From Hymenobacter sp. DG25A (GTDB lineage Bacteria > Bacteroidota > Bacteroidia > Cytophagales > Hymenobacteraceae), in contig NZ_CP012623.1 in NCBI RefSeq assembly GCF_001280305.1, forward strand, positions 2,170,001-2,234,000: DNA of 64,000 bases, given 5' to 3'. The position numbers and the translations under genes were made by a program. This document shows positions 17,449 through 26,293 of this stretch, piece after piece; position 1 is the first letter of the stretch, and every line of letters begins with the position of its first letter. The notes beneath the pieces were generated by a model that saw only the letters and a program-made list of their open reading frames with translations, did not search any database and was not told the DNA's origin.

Positions 17449-17898
17449 GTGAAACGCCCCCTTGCTCATCGGCTGTTTAGTGCCTGGCTGGCGCTGCTGG
17501 TCCTTACCGCCTCGGTAGGGTTCACGGTGCAGCAGCACGTATGCCGGACGAGTGGGCAGCGCACGGCGCAATTGGTCTTTACCACGCCCCACCATGGCTG
17601 CGCGGCTTCTATGCCGGTCGCGGGCAAAGCCTCCCCGGGCAAAGCCCAGCTCAAAGCCCCCTGCTGCGACTTCAAAGCCCACCTGCACAAGCTGAGCGTG
17701 CCCGGCACGGAGCACGCCTGGAGCAAAGTACTGCTCCCCGTGTGGGTAACGGCCACGTTTGTAGCACCAGGCTGGCCCGGCATTCCTCCGGTTTCGTTGG
17801 CCCGGCAGGCCAGCGCCTGGCACGCTTCTGACTCTTCGCCGCCCGGGGCCCGGGCCGGGCGCGGGCTGCTGGTGTTTGTCTGCACCCTGGTGGTTTAG
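17449..17898 (+). CDS. HYC_CC_PP-type small membrane/exported protein
   Basis: The frame is open from 17230, but the part that looks like protein starts at GTG 17449 (VKRPLAHRLFSAWLALLVLT), directly after a -7 element. A single N-terminal hydrophobic helix (about 9-25) is followed by FTVQQHVCRTSG, a CC pair (KAPCCDFKAH) and a PP pair (GIPPVS). This order recalls the HYC_CC_PP family that sits just upstream of metal-type TonB receptors in Bacteroidota; here HYC is HVC. Cysteines and histidines suggest metal handling in the envelope, but function is unknown. 149 residues. The TonB receptor starts about 95 bp downstream. The start codon is the least certain point. Confidence 0.65.
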   Translation: MKRPLAHRLFSAWLALLVLTASVGFTVQQHVCRTSGQRTAQLVFTTPHHGCAASMPVAGKASPGKAQLKAPCCDFKAHLHKLSVPGTEHAWSKVLLPVWVTATFVAPGWPGIPPVSLARQASAWHASDSSPPGARAGRGLLVFVCTLVV

Positions 17899-17912
17899 CT
17901 GTTTTTTCAACC

Positions 17913-17934
17913 CCCGGTTGCCCTGGCAACCGGG
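17913..17934 (+). other. Hairpin between HYC-type gene and TonB receptor
   Basis: A GC-rich perfect inverted repeat (CCCGGTTGCC with GGCAACCGGG, 2-nt centre) lies 14 nt past the upstream stop. There is no U-run after it, so it is more likely an RNA processing or stability hairpin, or a weak attenuator, than a terminator. Six T precede it. Confidence 0.4.
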
Positions 17935-17993
17935 CCGGATAGCCTGTGGCTGCCGGACTTCATGTGTTGAATAACAGCTTTACTTCCCTTCCT

Positions 17994-20255
17994 ATGAATT
18001 TCTATTATGTGCCCCGCTTGCTGCTGGTGGGTGCTCTTTCCCTGGGCGCGGTGGCTAGCCAGGCGCAGTCGGCGGCTATAGCACCCGTGCGGGGTCAGGT
18101 AACCGATGCCGCTACTACCTCAGCCGTGCCCGGCGCCGTAGTGCGCTGGCTGGGTACTACCGATGCCACCACCACCGACGAGAAAGGAGCCTTTTCCCTG
18201 GTGCGGCCGGCACGGGCTGAGGCCAGCCAACTGATTATCAGTTTTCTGGGCTATAAAGCCGATACTGTAGCCGTACCGGCTTCCGGCAGCCCCTACCTGC
18301 GCGTGGCCCTGCGCCGCAACGCCGAGCTGCAGGAAGTACGCGTGGAAGCACAGGCCCTCTCCTACTCCTCCCTCACGCCCACCAATACCCAGGTTATTAC
18401 CAGCCGGGACCTGACTAAATCAGCCTGCTGCAACCTAGCCGAAAGCTTTGAAACGAATGCCGCGGTGGAGGTTTCTACCACCGATGCCGTTTCCGGGGCC
18501 AAGCAGATTCAGCTGCTGGGGCTGGATGGCGCCTATTCCCTGCTCACAGTGGACAACCAGCCCGCCCTGCGCGGCCTCTCTACTCCCTACCGCCTGAGCT
18601 ATTTGTCCGGAACCTGGATTGAGAGCATCGATATCATCAAGGGCATGGGTTCGGTAGTGAATGGCTACGAAGGCATCTCGGGCCAGGTGAATGTGCGCCT
18701 GAAGGAGCCCGACAAAACCGACCGGCTTTCCTTTAATGCGTACGGCAACGACCTGGGCAAATTCGACCTGAACCTGAACGCCTCTTCCCGCCTGACCAAT
18801 AAGCTGAGTACGGTGCTGCTGCTGCACTCCGACCACCTAGGCCGCCGCGTAGACCGCAACAAGGACGGGTTTATGGACTTGCCCCTGTCTACGCAGTACA
18901 ATGCGTTTAATAAGTGGAAGTACAACACCGGCAAAGGCGTGGTAACCGAGCTGGGCCTGGGTGCCCTGCGCGAAACCCGGGAAGGCGGCCAGCTGCAGTT
19001 CCGCAAAGAAGCTGCCGATACTACCTACTACGGCACCACCCTCACCACCGACCGTTACACCGGCTACGCCAAAACCTCCTACACTTGGGCCGGCCGCCCC
19101 TACCAGAGCCTGGGCCTGCTGCTATCCGGCACCAGTCACGATTTCGACTCCCAATACGGGCGTACCGTCTATGATGGCACCCAGCGCACCGGCCAGGCCA
19201 CGCTGCTGTTTCAGAGCGTGCTGGGCACCACGGCCCATACCTACCGCACGGGCCTTAGCTATTTGTACGATGATTACCGGGAGGTATTTCAGCAGCAGAA
19301 TAGTGGCCCGACTGAATACCGCAACCGCCTGGAGCGGGTGCCCGGCGCATTTGCGGAATACACCTATCAAAATGCCAAAAACCTGACCTTGGTAACCGGG
19401 CTGCGGCTGGACCACCACAACCTCTACGGCTGGTTTCTGACGCCCCGCCTGAACGTAAAGTTTGATGCCACCAAGAGCACGGTGCTGCGCCTGGCGGCAG
19501 GCCGGGGCTTCCGCACGGCCAACCCCTTAGCCGAAAACAGCGGTATGCTGGTCAGCTCCCGCCGGTTTGTTATTGATAATAACCTGCAGCCCGAGCGGGC
19601 CTGGAATGTGGGCGGCAGTTTCACACAGTACTTCACGGTGGCCGGCCGCGCCGCCACGTTCATCACCGACTATTACCACACCGAATTTCAGAATCAGGTG
19701 GTGGCCGATATGTACCTGAACCCGGATTACTTGCGGTTGGGCAACCTGAATGGGCGTTCCTTCTCCCGCAGCCTGCAAACAGAAGTTCAGATTGAGCCCC
19801 TGAAAGGCCTGCAGGCCAAGGCTGCTTACAAGTACCTGAATGTGCGCACTACCTACGCCGGCGAGTTGCTACCCAAGGTGCTCACGCCCAAAAACCGGCT
19901 GTTCCTGAACCTGAGCTACGCTACGGCTTTTGATAAGTGGCGCGCTGACCTGACTATGCAGGGCTATGGCCGGCGCCCGCTGGCGGGGGCACCCGGCAAT
20001 GCCTTCCATCAACATGGCTTCAATGCCGACGCCTTGGAGTACGCGCCCCGCTTTGCTCTGTTTAACACCCAGCTTACCCGCGCTTTCAAGCGCTGGGAAG
20101 TATATGCCGGAGTGGAAAATCTGCTGGATTATCGGCAAAAAGACCCCATTATGGGGGCTTCTGACCCATTTGGCCCCGCATTTGATGCAGCCATGGTCTG
20201 GGGGCCTACCTACGGCCACCTGACGTACATGGGCCTACGCTTCCGGCTTGAGTAA
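17994..20255 (+). CDS. TonB-dependent receptor, probable heavy-metal (copper) type
   Basis: Outer-membrane beta-barrel for energy-dependent import. Start ATG 17994 (MNFYYVPRLLLVGALSLGAV) gives a signal peptide ending SQAQS; the frame's earlier start at 17946 adds no signal. After it come a carboxypeptidase-regulatory-like domain (VRGQVTDAATTSAVPGAVV), a plug domain (TNTQVITSRDL, GSVVNGYEGISGQVNVRLKEP) and a barrel ending in aromatic Y-M-G-L-R-F-R-L-E, fitting outer-membrane assembly. The plug carries KSACCNLAESFETN, a CC motif I associate with receptors next to HMA proteins. 753 residues. Flanked by a HYC-type protein and an HMA protein, so a copper or similar metal is the likely substrate; direct proof is lacking. 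Confidence 0.88.
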   Translation: MNFYYVPRLLLVGALSLGAVASQAQSAAIAPVRGQVTDAATTSAVPGAVVRWLGTTDATTTDEKGAFSLVRPARAEASQLIISFLGYKADTVAVPASGSPYLRVALRRNAELQEVRVEAQALSYSSLTPTNTQVITSRDLTKSACCNLAESFETNAAVEVSTTDAVSGAKQIQLLGLDGAYSLLTVDNQPALRGLSTPYRLSYLSGTWIESIDIIKGMGSVVNGYEGISGQVNVRLKEPDKTDRLSFNAYGNDLGKFDLNLNASSRLTNKLSTVLLLHSDHLGRRVDRNKDGFMDLPLSTQYNAFNKWKYNTGKGVVTELGLGALRETREGGQLQFRKEAADTTYYGTTLTTDRYTGYAKTSYTWAGRPYQSLGLLLSGTSHDFDSQYGRTVYDGTQRTGQATLLFQSVLGTTAHTYRTGLSYLYDDYREVFQQQNSGPTEYRNRLERVPGAFAEYTYQNAKNLTLVTGLRLDHHNLYGWFLTPRLNVKFDATKSTVLRLAAGRGFRTANPLAENSGMLVSSRRFVIDNNLQPERAWNVGGSFTQYFTVAGRAATFITDYYHTEFQNQVVADMYLNPDYLRLGNLNGRSFSRSLQTEVQIEPLKGLQAKAAYKYLNVRTTYAGELLPKVLTPKNRLFLNLSYATAFDKWRADLTMQGYGRRPLAGAPGNAFHQHGFNADALEYAPRFALFNTQLTRAFKRWEVYAGVENLLDYRQKDPIMGASDPFGPAFDAAMVWGPTYGHLTYMGLRFRLE

Positions 20256-20291
20256 CCTTGAATCTTTTCCGTTTTTTTAACTTCTCTCTTT

Positions 20292-20666
20292 ATGAAATCT
20301 ATCAAAGCGCTTCTGCTCACCCTCGTGGTACTGTTTTCTGCCCAGTTGGCGCAGGCGCAGGAAAAAACCAAGGTTAAAACCAAAGGCCCGGCTACTGAGC
20401 AGCTCCAGATTAAAACCTCGGCCGTGTGTGATATGTGTAAGGCCCGCCTGGAAAAGTCGCTGGCCTATGAGAAAGGCGTGCAGGCCGCGGTGCTCGACGT
20501 TCCTTCGCAAATGCTGACGGTAACCTACCGTCCGGATAAAACCTCGGCCGAAGCCCTGCGCACCGCCGTGCAAAACACCGGCTACGATGCCGATACGCAA
20601 ACCGCTGACTCCCGCGCCTACGAGCGGCTGCCGGATTGCTGCAAAAAGACCAACAGCGTGCACTAA
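20292..20666 (+). CDS. Exported heavy-metal-associated (HMA) domain protein
   Basis: 124 residues with signal peptide MKSIKALLLTLVVLFSAQLA (cleavage near AQAQ) and a ferredoxin-like HMA fold. The metal loop is SAVCDMCKARLEKS (CxxC), and later TYRPDKTSAEALRTAVQNTG and GYDAD match the second half of HMA domains. A C-terminal LPDCCKK adds a second cysteine pair. It probably binds a soft metal such as copper in the periplasm and hands it to, or takes it from, the adjacent TonB receptor (37 bp upstream). The 26-bp stem at 20676 ends the unit. Confidence 0.85.
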   Translation: MKSIKALLLTLVVLFSAQLAQAQEKTKVKTKGPATEQLQIKTSAVCDMCKARLEKSLAYEKGVQAAVLDVPSQMLTVTYRPDKTSAEALRTAVQNTGYDADTQTADSRAYERLPDCCKKTNSVH

Positions 20667-20675
20667 GCAGCCTGC

Positions 20676-20731
20676 TTCATCTGTCAACAAAAAGCCCGCT
20701 ACTGTTAGCGGGCTTTTTGTTGACAGATGAA
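20676..20731. terminator. Strong bidirectional terminator
   Basis: Perfect 26-bp stem (20676-20701 with 20706-20731) around a 4-nt CTGT loop, containing GCCCGC/GCGGGC and A5/T5 runs. It lies between the HMA gene and the convergent unknown gene and can serve both strands. Confidence 0.9.
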
Positions 20732-20740
20732 AAAGAGAAT

Positions 20741-21310
20741 CTAAGCTGCTATGGCTTGCTGGGCCACCACATCAAACTCCAGCCGCACGCTAAAGCCCAG
20801 CGGCCGGATCAGCCGCCGCCTGTTAGTGCCGGATATTTCCAGAGTAAACCACTCAGCCCGCAGGTACTCCAGCAGGTTGGGCCGACCCAGCATTTCCATA
20901 GTAATATGGTTGGGGTGCGCAGAATGATTAGTGAAGCTGGCAATGTGAATCTTATGATTATTGGCCGTTAAAAAGCAGCTGCCGGTTTCCAGCACAGCCA
21001 GGGTAGGCGTGCCACGGCCAATAACCTGACCTTCCTCCGGGTGCCATTCCAGGGAGGCTTTGCGCAGTATTACGGCTACTACTTCCGGCCGCGTCAGGGC
21101 CTCCAGGCATTCCAGGGAGCCTGGTAGCTGAACCTCTGATAAGTAGATCAAATCCAGGCTGGGGTCTATGCGCAATCTAATGGCACGGGTATTGATACCG
21201 AAGGCGGAACGAAGCGAACGGCGCAGATTTTCCTGATGCTCAATCTTCAAGTCCACCCCCAATACCACAGGCGGAATAGGAGGCATAGCAGACGAAGCTG
21301 ACTGTCTCAT
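20741..21310 (-). CDS. Hypothetical protein, 189 residues
   Basis: Not recognised. The frame is open for 189 codons from ATG 21310 (MRQSASSAMPPIPPVVLGVD), ends by a strong terminator and has a normal mixed composition with alternating strands and helices (VVLGVDLKIEHQENLRRSLR, LEISGTNRRRLIRPLGFSV). No signal peptide or membrane helix is seen, so it is probably cytoplasmic. It stands alone between the metal module and the LytTR regulator, with no operon partner. Parts (ILRKASLEWHPEEGQVIGRG) hint at a beta-rich fold but give no family. Confidence 0.6.
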   Translation of the reverse strand: MRQSASSAMPPIPPVVLGVDLKIEHQENLRRSLRSAFGINTRAIRLRIDPSLDLIYLSEVQLPGSLECLEALTRPEVVAVILRKASLEWHPEEGQVIGRGTPTLAVLETGSCFLTANNHKIHIASFTNHSAHPNHITMEMLGRPNLLEYLRAEWFTLEISGTNRRRLIRPLGFSVRLEFDVVAQQAIAA

Positions 21311-21514
21311 AGCAATAGGTGGTGTGGCAAGCGGGGGTCGGAGTAACTCAACAAAGCGCCAAGTTTCCCGAAACCTGAATAGAGGTAAAGGGGCAGAGTA
21401 TTAAGTTGATATAAAATATTGATTACCATGGTGTATAGTAGAGCAAATGGCCAAATAAGTATACCAGTGCCCAGTGGGCAGGCATCAATATTTTGGGTAT
21501 TACTTTTTTCAGAG

Positions 21515-21540
21515 CTGTGTATTTTTTAAATAATACACAG
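21515..21540 (+). promoter_or_regulatory. Palindrome upstream of the LytTR regulator
   Basis: CTGTGTATT pairs with AATACACAG (9 bp) around an AT-only 8-nt centre, 62 bp before the regulator ATG. It could be an operator or a small hairpin. The gap 21311-21602 is AT-rich with no gene and no exact TAnnTTTG on either strand. Confidence 0.35.
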
Positions 21541-21602
21541 TATAAATTGATTTATTTCCTTTATATTCCCCCCAATACAACTATCTATTAGCCACCCGGA
21601 GT

Positions 21603-22337
21603 ATGAAAATATCATGCTTGCTTCTTGATGATGATCCGCTGGTGCTGGATTTGCTGCAGGCTTATGTGGCCATGACGGAGGTGCTGGAGGTGAAAGCCGC
21701 CTTCACCGACCCCCTGGAGGCACACACCTACCTGCTCAGCCATGAGGTGCAGGTACTTTTCTCCGATGTAACCATGCCCCACCTGAGCGGGCTGGACCTG
21801 GTACGCTCCCTCCGCCAGCCGCCGCTGGTAGTGTTGATGACGGCCTACCCGCAATACGCTATGGAGGGCTTTAACCTAGATGTTATTGATTTCCTGCTGA
21901 AGCCTATTTCTCTGGAACGCTTCCTAAAGGCCGTGAATAAAGTGGCCAGCATTCTACGCACCAGCTTTATTGATACCGAAGGCAACGATATGCTATCCGG
22001 CAACGGCTCCTTCTTTATCCGGACCGACGCCCAGTTTGTGCGCCTGCACTACCGGGATGTGCTATTTATTGAGGCGCTAAAAGACTTTACCAAGATTAAT
22101 ACCGCCGATGGCCGCACGCACCTTACCCTGGTAAATCTTAAAAACCTGGAAGAGCAGCTGCCGGCCGGCCTGTTTGTGCGTACGCACCGCTCCTACCTCG
22201 TGAATGCGGCCAAAATAGAGTCGGTGAGCAACCTGGAAGTACGGGTGGGCGGACATTCGCTGCCTTTGGGGCAGACGTACCGGGAACGGGTAACGGAACG
22301 AATTGTCAACCGCACCCTTATCCGGCGGCAACACTAG
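21603..22337 (+). CDS. LytTR-family response regulator
   Basis: Receiver domain (1-125) with acidic pocket LLLDDDP, phospho-acceptor Asp55 in FSDVTMP, Thr80 in VLMTAYPQYA and Lys100 in DFLLKPIS. The LytTR DNA-binding domain follows (about 140-244): FFIRTDAQFVRLHYRDVLFI, LEEQLPAGLFVRTHRSYLVN and LPLGQTYRERV are typical. LytTR regulators bind short direct repeats, usually with a LytS or HisKA_5-type kinase partner. The only kinase beside it is convergent and of HisKA type, so partnership is uncertain. Its end overlaps the kinase's end by 20 bp. Confidence 0.93.
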   Translation: MKISCLLLDDDPLVLDLLQAYVAMTEVLEVKAAFTDPLEAHTYLLSHEVQVLFSDVTMPHLSGLDLVRSLRQPPLVVLMTAYPQYAMEGFNLDVIDFLLKPISLERFLKAVNKVASILRTSFIDTEGNDMLSGNGSFFIRTDAQFVRLHYRDVLFIEALKDFTKINTADGRTHLTLVNLKNLEEQLPAGLFVRTHRSYLVNAAKIESVSNLEVRVGGHSLPLGQTYRERVTERIVNRTLIRRQH

Positions 22338-24393
22338 CATCCTCGGCCTCATCCTGCACCGAAACTATGGGCAGGTGGGCTTCTTTGGCCACCGCAGGCA
22401 GGGTAAACCGAAAGACTGAGCCGCTGTTCAGCTCACTGGTAAAGGAGAGTTTCCCTCCGTTCATTTCCACAAAATCCTTGCAGAGGCGCAGGCCCAGCCC
22501 CGTGCCCCGCTCCCGGTCGGTGCCCAGGGTAGAGCGCACCCCAATACCGAGGACCTTATCCCAGTCGGCTTTGGGAATGCCCACGCCCGTATCGGTTACG
22601 GCTATTTCCCAGAAGGCTCCTGCCCGCAGATTAGCAATTGAGATGGAGCCGCCGGCCGGCGTAAACTTGATGGCATTGCCAATCAGGTTGCGCAGAATCA
22701 GCCGGGTCATGTCTACATCGGCCCGCACAAAGCAGCGCGTGGATAAGTGGTTCTGAAACAGGAGGTCTTTGCGCTCCGCATCGTTCAGAAGCAGCGTCAG
22801 GCACTCTTCTACCAGCTCATCCAAGGCAAACACCTTTGGCTTCATTCCCTCGTTGCGAAGCTGAGCCATGGACCAGTTCAGCAGATTATCCAGCAGGTGC
22901 AAAGTGGCATCCAAGGCCCGCGACACCCGCACGGAGTGCTCGGCCAGCCGTTGCGGCGAGGAGCTTCCCAGATTTAACAGCGTGAGCAGGGAATACAGCG
23001 AGCTAAGCGGGGAGCGGAGGTCGTGGGAGATGACGGAAAACAGCGTGTCTTTAGTGCGGTTGAGGCGGTCTAACTCTTCCTTCTGCCGATGAATGGCCTG
23101 ATTTTTCCGCGTGAGCAGGCGGTTGATGCTGGCCTGCCGCTGCCGGGCCCGGTACAGCCCACCAACCAGAAGCAGCAAGAGCAACGCGCCTACGCCCAGC
23201 ACATTGCGCCAGCCCGTTTGGCGGCGCAGGTTAGCTTCCTGCAGCAGCCGCTCCTTCTGCAGCAGCTCAATTTCCTGCTCCTTTTTCTTGGTTTCGTATC
23301 GGGTGCGCAACTCGGCTATCTGGATGGCGCGCGTTTCAGCCGCTACACTGTCTTCCAGCTCTACGTGGCGGGTAAGGGCCTCTAACGCAGCGCCCGTCTG
23401 CCCCTGCTTCCGGTAAATCATCGACAGGGAATAGTATAAGTCGCTCAGGCGGCTTTTGCTGCCTGCCCGCCACTCTAGGGCCAAGGCCTGCTGCAGATTA
23501 TACTCAGCCGCGGGCAGATTACCGGTAGAATCGTACATGGCAGCAATGTTCTCATAAAGAGAGGCCTGCAATACCGGCGGGGCATGGTGGCGGGGCAGCT
23601 TATTCAGGGCCTGGGTATAGATGCCCCGGGCCAGCCCGTAGCTGCCAAAGCTTGCGTATACACCGCCCATACTTTGCAGCACGTATCCCACGGCTATACT
23701 ATCATGCAATTCCTGTGAGCGTTGCACGCTCTGGCGCAAATAAAACAAGGCCCGGCTATACTGCTGCTGGACCAGGTACATGCGCCCAATGGCATGCATT
23801 GCCACGGATATCCGGGCGGGCTCCCGCAGCTTATGCCAGATTTTGAGGGCATTTTGATAACTCACCAGCGCCCGCTCCCATCTGTGCTGGCTGGCATATA
23901 AATCACCCAGGTGCTCATTCACCGCCGCCTGGCTGCGCAAATCGTTCAGGCGGGTAAAACCTTCCAGGGCCTGCTGGTAACGGTGGTGCGCCTGCCCACT
24001 GTCGCCGAGGGCTTCGTTTACGCTCCCCAGCAGATGATACGTATGTGCTACGCCCTGGCTATCAGCATTTGTCCGAAACTGCTGCACGGCCACCCGCGCG
24101 TGAAAAAGGGCTTCATTATACCGGCGCAGCTCCAATAAGGCCGCAGCCATGCGAACGTGCGCCCGGGTGCGGGCAGGCTGCGTGGTCAGAGTCTTCAATT
24201 GCTGCTGCGCGACCCGCAATGATGCATCTGGGTTTGACGAAGCAAGTGCCCCCGAACTCAGGCTGGGCAGTCGGTCTTCCTGCAAAGCTGCTTTTTGGGC
24301 GGCCATACCCGGCCGGGTGCTCAACAGCACCACCGCGGCCAGCAGGCAGCGCACTCCAATACCAGCACAACGCAACAGGGCAATAGGGAGCAT
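22318..24393 (-). CDS. Sensor histidine kinase with N-terminal TPR repeats
   Basis: 691 residues: signal-like N-terminus (to about 31), tetratricopeptide repeats over about 60-370 (YNEALFHARVAVQQF, RALVSYQNALKIWHK), one membrane helix (VLGVGALLLLLLVGGLYRA, about 393-412), coiled coil (INRLLTRKNQAIHRQKEELD), then HisKA with His457 in VISHDLRSPLSS and HATPase_c with N-box LRNLIGNAIKFTPAGG (Asn569) and G-boxes DTGVGIP and RGTGLGLRL. The TPR part should lie outside the cytoplasm or in the periplasm. This architecture is common in Bacteroidota orphan kinases. The 3' end overlaps the LytTR gene tail to tail. Confidence 0.9.
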   Translation of the reverse strand: MLPIALLRCAGIGVRCLLAAVVLLSTRPGMAAQKAALQEDRLPSLSSGALASSNPDASLRVAQQQLKTLTTQPARTRAHVRMAAALLELRRYNEALFHARVAVQQFRTNADSQGVAHTYHLLGSVNEALGDSGQAHHRYQQALEGFTRLNDLRSQAAVNEHLGDLYASQHRWERALVSYQNALKIWHKLREPARISVAMHAIGRMYLVQQQYSRALFYLRQSVQRSQELHDSIAVGYVLQSMGGVYASFGSYGLARGIYTQALNKLPRHHAPPVLQASLYENIAAMYDSTGNLPAAEYNLQQALALEWRAGSKSRLSDLYYSLSMIYRKQGQTGAALEALTRHVELEDSVAAETRAIQIAELRTRYETKKKEQEIELLQKERLLQEANLRRQTGWRNVLGVGALLLLLLVGGLYRARQRQASINRLLTRKNQAIHRQKEELDRLNRTKDTLFSVISHDLRSPLSSLYSLLTLLNLGSSSPQRLAEHSVRVSRALDATLHLLDNLLNWSMAQLRNEGMKPKVFALDELVEECLTLLLNDAERKDLLFQNHLSTRCFVRADVDMTRLILRNLIGNAIKFTPAGGSISIANLRAGAFWEIAVTDTGVGIPKADWDKVLGIGVRSTLGTDRERGTGLGLRLCKDFVEMNGGKLSFTSELNSGSVFRFTLPAVAKEAHLPIVSVQDEAEDASVAAG

Positions 24394-24502
24394 AGGGCGG
24401 ACAGAAACAGCGCTCCGGCAGATAACACGCTCCTTCTGCTGTCTAAAATAGGAATTTTTTTATAGTATAAATTTATTTTTTATTCCGGTAACGGCAGGCA
24501 TA

Positions 24503-25243
24503 TCAGCCATTTGCTTCTTTAGCCTGCCATAAACGCCACCACGGCAGATAGGGCTGATCGTGGTGCTCATAATGGTATCCGAAAAAATAGCAACTTATAA
24601 AGGCCCACAGGTGCTGGCGCAGCTGGCTCCGAGACTTATGCGGGTTGGAAGCGGCATGCTCGCCCCGGTGCGGCAGATAGGTACCAAAGTAAAACAGCTG
24701 TACGGTGGCCAGGATGGCGGGCACCATCCAGAAGACAATAACATTAGCCATCGGGAAAAACAGCTTCAGCACGTTATAGGTGGCTGCCATCAGCAATACC
24801 TGCCCTATTGTAACGTAGTTCCAGGCAAAGCGCCCAAACCACCAGAGGAAGCCGGGGTGGCGTCCGTCGTGGAAATCGGGGTCATCGGGGGTGGCCACGT
24901 GCCGGTGATGGGCATGGTGCTTGGGCAGCATGCCGGGAAACCAGTTGAAGGCGAATAGCCCGGCCGTGAGCAGGCCAATAGCATTGTTCAGGCGCTTATT
25001 GGGGCTTACCACGCCGTGCATGGCATCGTGCGCGGTAATAAACAGGCCGGTGTAGAGGTGGGTTTGTACTAAAAGAAGCAGGTAAGGCGCCGGAGTTTGC
25101 CAGTTAGGCCGGTAAAAGGCCAGCAAATAGGCGAGCAGTAGCGCCCAGGCCGTCAGAATCAGTAGAGCCACGGCTACCCCTTTATAACCCAGTGGCGTGG
25201 GCTTTAAGCGAGGAGTAGAAACAGCGGCAGCAGACTGAGCCAT
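24503..25243 (-). CDS. crtW: Beta-carotene 4-ketolase CrtW
   Basis: Integral membrane di-iron oxygenase that puts keto groups at C4 of beta-ionone rings (echinenone, canthaxanthin, astaxanthin-type products). 246 residues with several membrane helices and the three histidine motifs HDAMHG (about 92), HHAHH (about 128) and HYEHHDQPY (near 225). FYFGTYLPHRGEHAA is a CrtW signature that separates it from fatty-acid desaturases. It is the last gene of the carotenoid cluster, 28 bp after ispH. Confidence 0.92.
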   Translation of the reverse strand: MAQSAAAVSTPRLKPTPLGYKGVAVALLILTAWALLLAYLLAFYRPNWQTPAPYLLLLVQTHLYTGLFITAHDAMHGVVSPNKRLNNAIGLLTAGLFAFNWFPGMLPKHHAHHRHVATPDDPDFHDGRHPGFLWWFGRFAWNYVTIGQVLLMAATYNVLKLFFPMANVIVFWMVPAILATVQLFYFGTYLPHRGEHAASNPHKSRSQLRQHLWAFISCYFFGYHYEHHDQPYLPWWRLWQAKEANG

Positions 25244-25271
25244 ATAAGGGGAACGGGCAGTTATCTTCGGC

Positions 25272-26120
25272 CTACAGCGCCAACAGGGCGTCGCGCACTT
25301 GCTCCATCAGCCACATGGGCGTGCTGGTAGCCCCGCAAATCCCCACCGACTGGCCGGGCTCAAACCACTCCGCCCGCAACTCGGCTACATTCGAAATAAA
25401 GTGCGTGGCCGGATTCGTTTCCTTACACACGTGATACAGCACCTTGCCGTTGGAGCTTTTGGTGCCCGATACAAAGACAATCTGATCAAACTGGGCCGCA
25501 AACTTACGCAGGTCTTTGTCGCGGTTGCTTACCTGGCGGCAAATGGTGTCGTTGGCATTCACCTGGTAGCCGCGCTGCTCCAGCTCGTTCTTGATGCGGT
25601 AGAAGGAATCGGTGCTTTTGGTGGTCTGGCTGTAGAGCGTGATGTTGGCCGGCAGTTCATGCCGGAGCAACTCTTCCAAGTTTTCGAACACCACCGCGTC
25701 GCCGCTCGTCTGGCCCAATAGGCCGCGCACCTCGGCGTGGCCGTGCTTGCCGTAGATGAAAATCGGCTCCTTCCGGTCGTAGCTGGTTTTAATGCGGTTC
25801 TGCAGTTTCAGCACCACCGGGCAGGAGGCATCAACCAGCGTGAGGTTGTTTTCCATGGCCATCTGGTAGGTACTGGGCGGCTCGCCGTGGGCCCGAATGA
25901 GCACGGCTTCGTCGCGCAGAGCAGCCAGCTGCTCATAGTCGATAATGCGCAGGCCGCGCAGTTTCAGGCGCTCTACCTCCTCGTCGTTGTGCACAATGTC
26001 ACCCAGACAATACAGGTAGCCCTGTTCTTCCAGCAGATCTTCGGCCATCTGTATGGCATAGATCACGCCGAAGCAAAAACCAGAATTGGGGTCAATACGG
26101 ACGCTCAGGTGGTAGGGCAT
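25272..26120 (-). CDS. ispH: 4-hydroxy-3-methylbut-2-enyl diphosphate reductase IspH
   Basis: Last step of the MEP pathway: Fe-S enzyme giving IPP and DMAPP, the isoprenoid units for carotenoids. Start ATG 26120 (MPYHLSVRIDPNSGFCFGV); an earlier ATG at 26171 adds a non-family extension. The three cluster cysteines are seen in NSGFCFGV, DASCPVV and DTICRQVSNRD; HGEPPS and SGTKSSNGKVL also match. 282 residues, the short form usual in Bacteroidota. Placement in a carotenoid cluster suggests co-supply of precursor. A hairpin at 26224 lies just upstream. Confidence 0.95.
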   Translation of the reverse strand: MPYHLSVRIDPNSGFCFGVIYAIQMAEDLLEEQGYLYCLGDIVHNDEEVERLKLRGLRIIDYEQLAALRDEAVLIRAHGEPPSTYQMAMENNLTLVDASCPVVLKLQNRIKTSYDRKEPIFIYGKHGHAEVRGLLGQTSGDAVVFENLEELLRHELPANITLYSQTTKSTDSFYRIKNELEQRGYQVNANDTICRQVSNRDKDLRKFAAQFDQIVFVSGTKSSNGKVLYHVCKETNPATHFISNVAELRAEWFEPGQSVGICGATSTPMWLMEQVRDALLAL

Positions 26121-26223
26121 AGCTATCAGCGTAACCAACTCTACGGGTAGAAGGTTATGACCGGATTTCACTTAAGATACAGAATTTTGGCAGCTTCTGC
26201 CACTGACCCTTCCGGCTGAGTCT

Positions 26224-26263
26224 AAAAACAAAAGCAGCCCGGCGGTGGACTGCTTTTGTTTTT
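26224..26263. terminator. Stem-loop between the crtB-linked unknown gene and ispH
   Basis: Perfect 14-bp stem (26224-26237 with 26250-26263) with A5 on one side and T5 on the other and a 12-nt loop. In the minus direction it ends the crtI-crtB-unknown unit and has a U-run, so ispH-crtW may need its own promoter or read-through. Confidence 0.75.
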
Positions 26264-26293
26264 GGTGTAAAAAAGCGGTTTTGCCGCGCCGTT

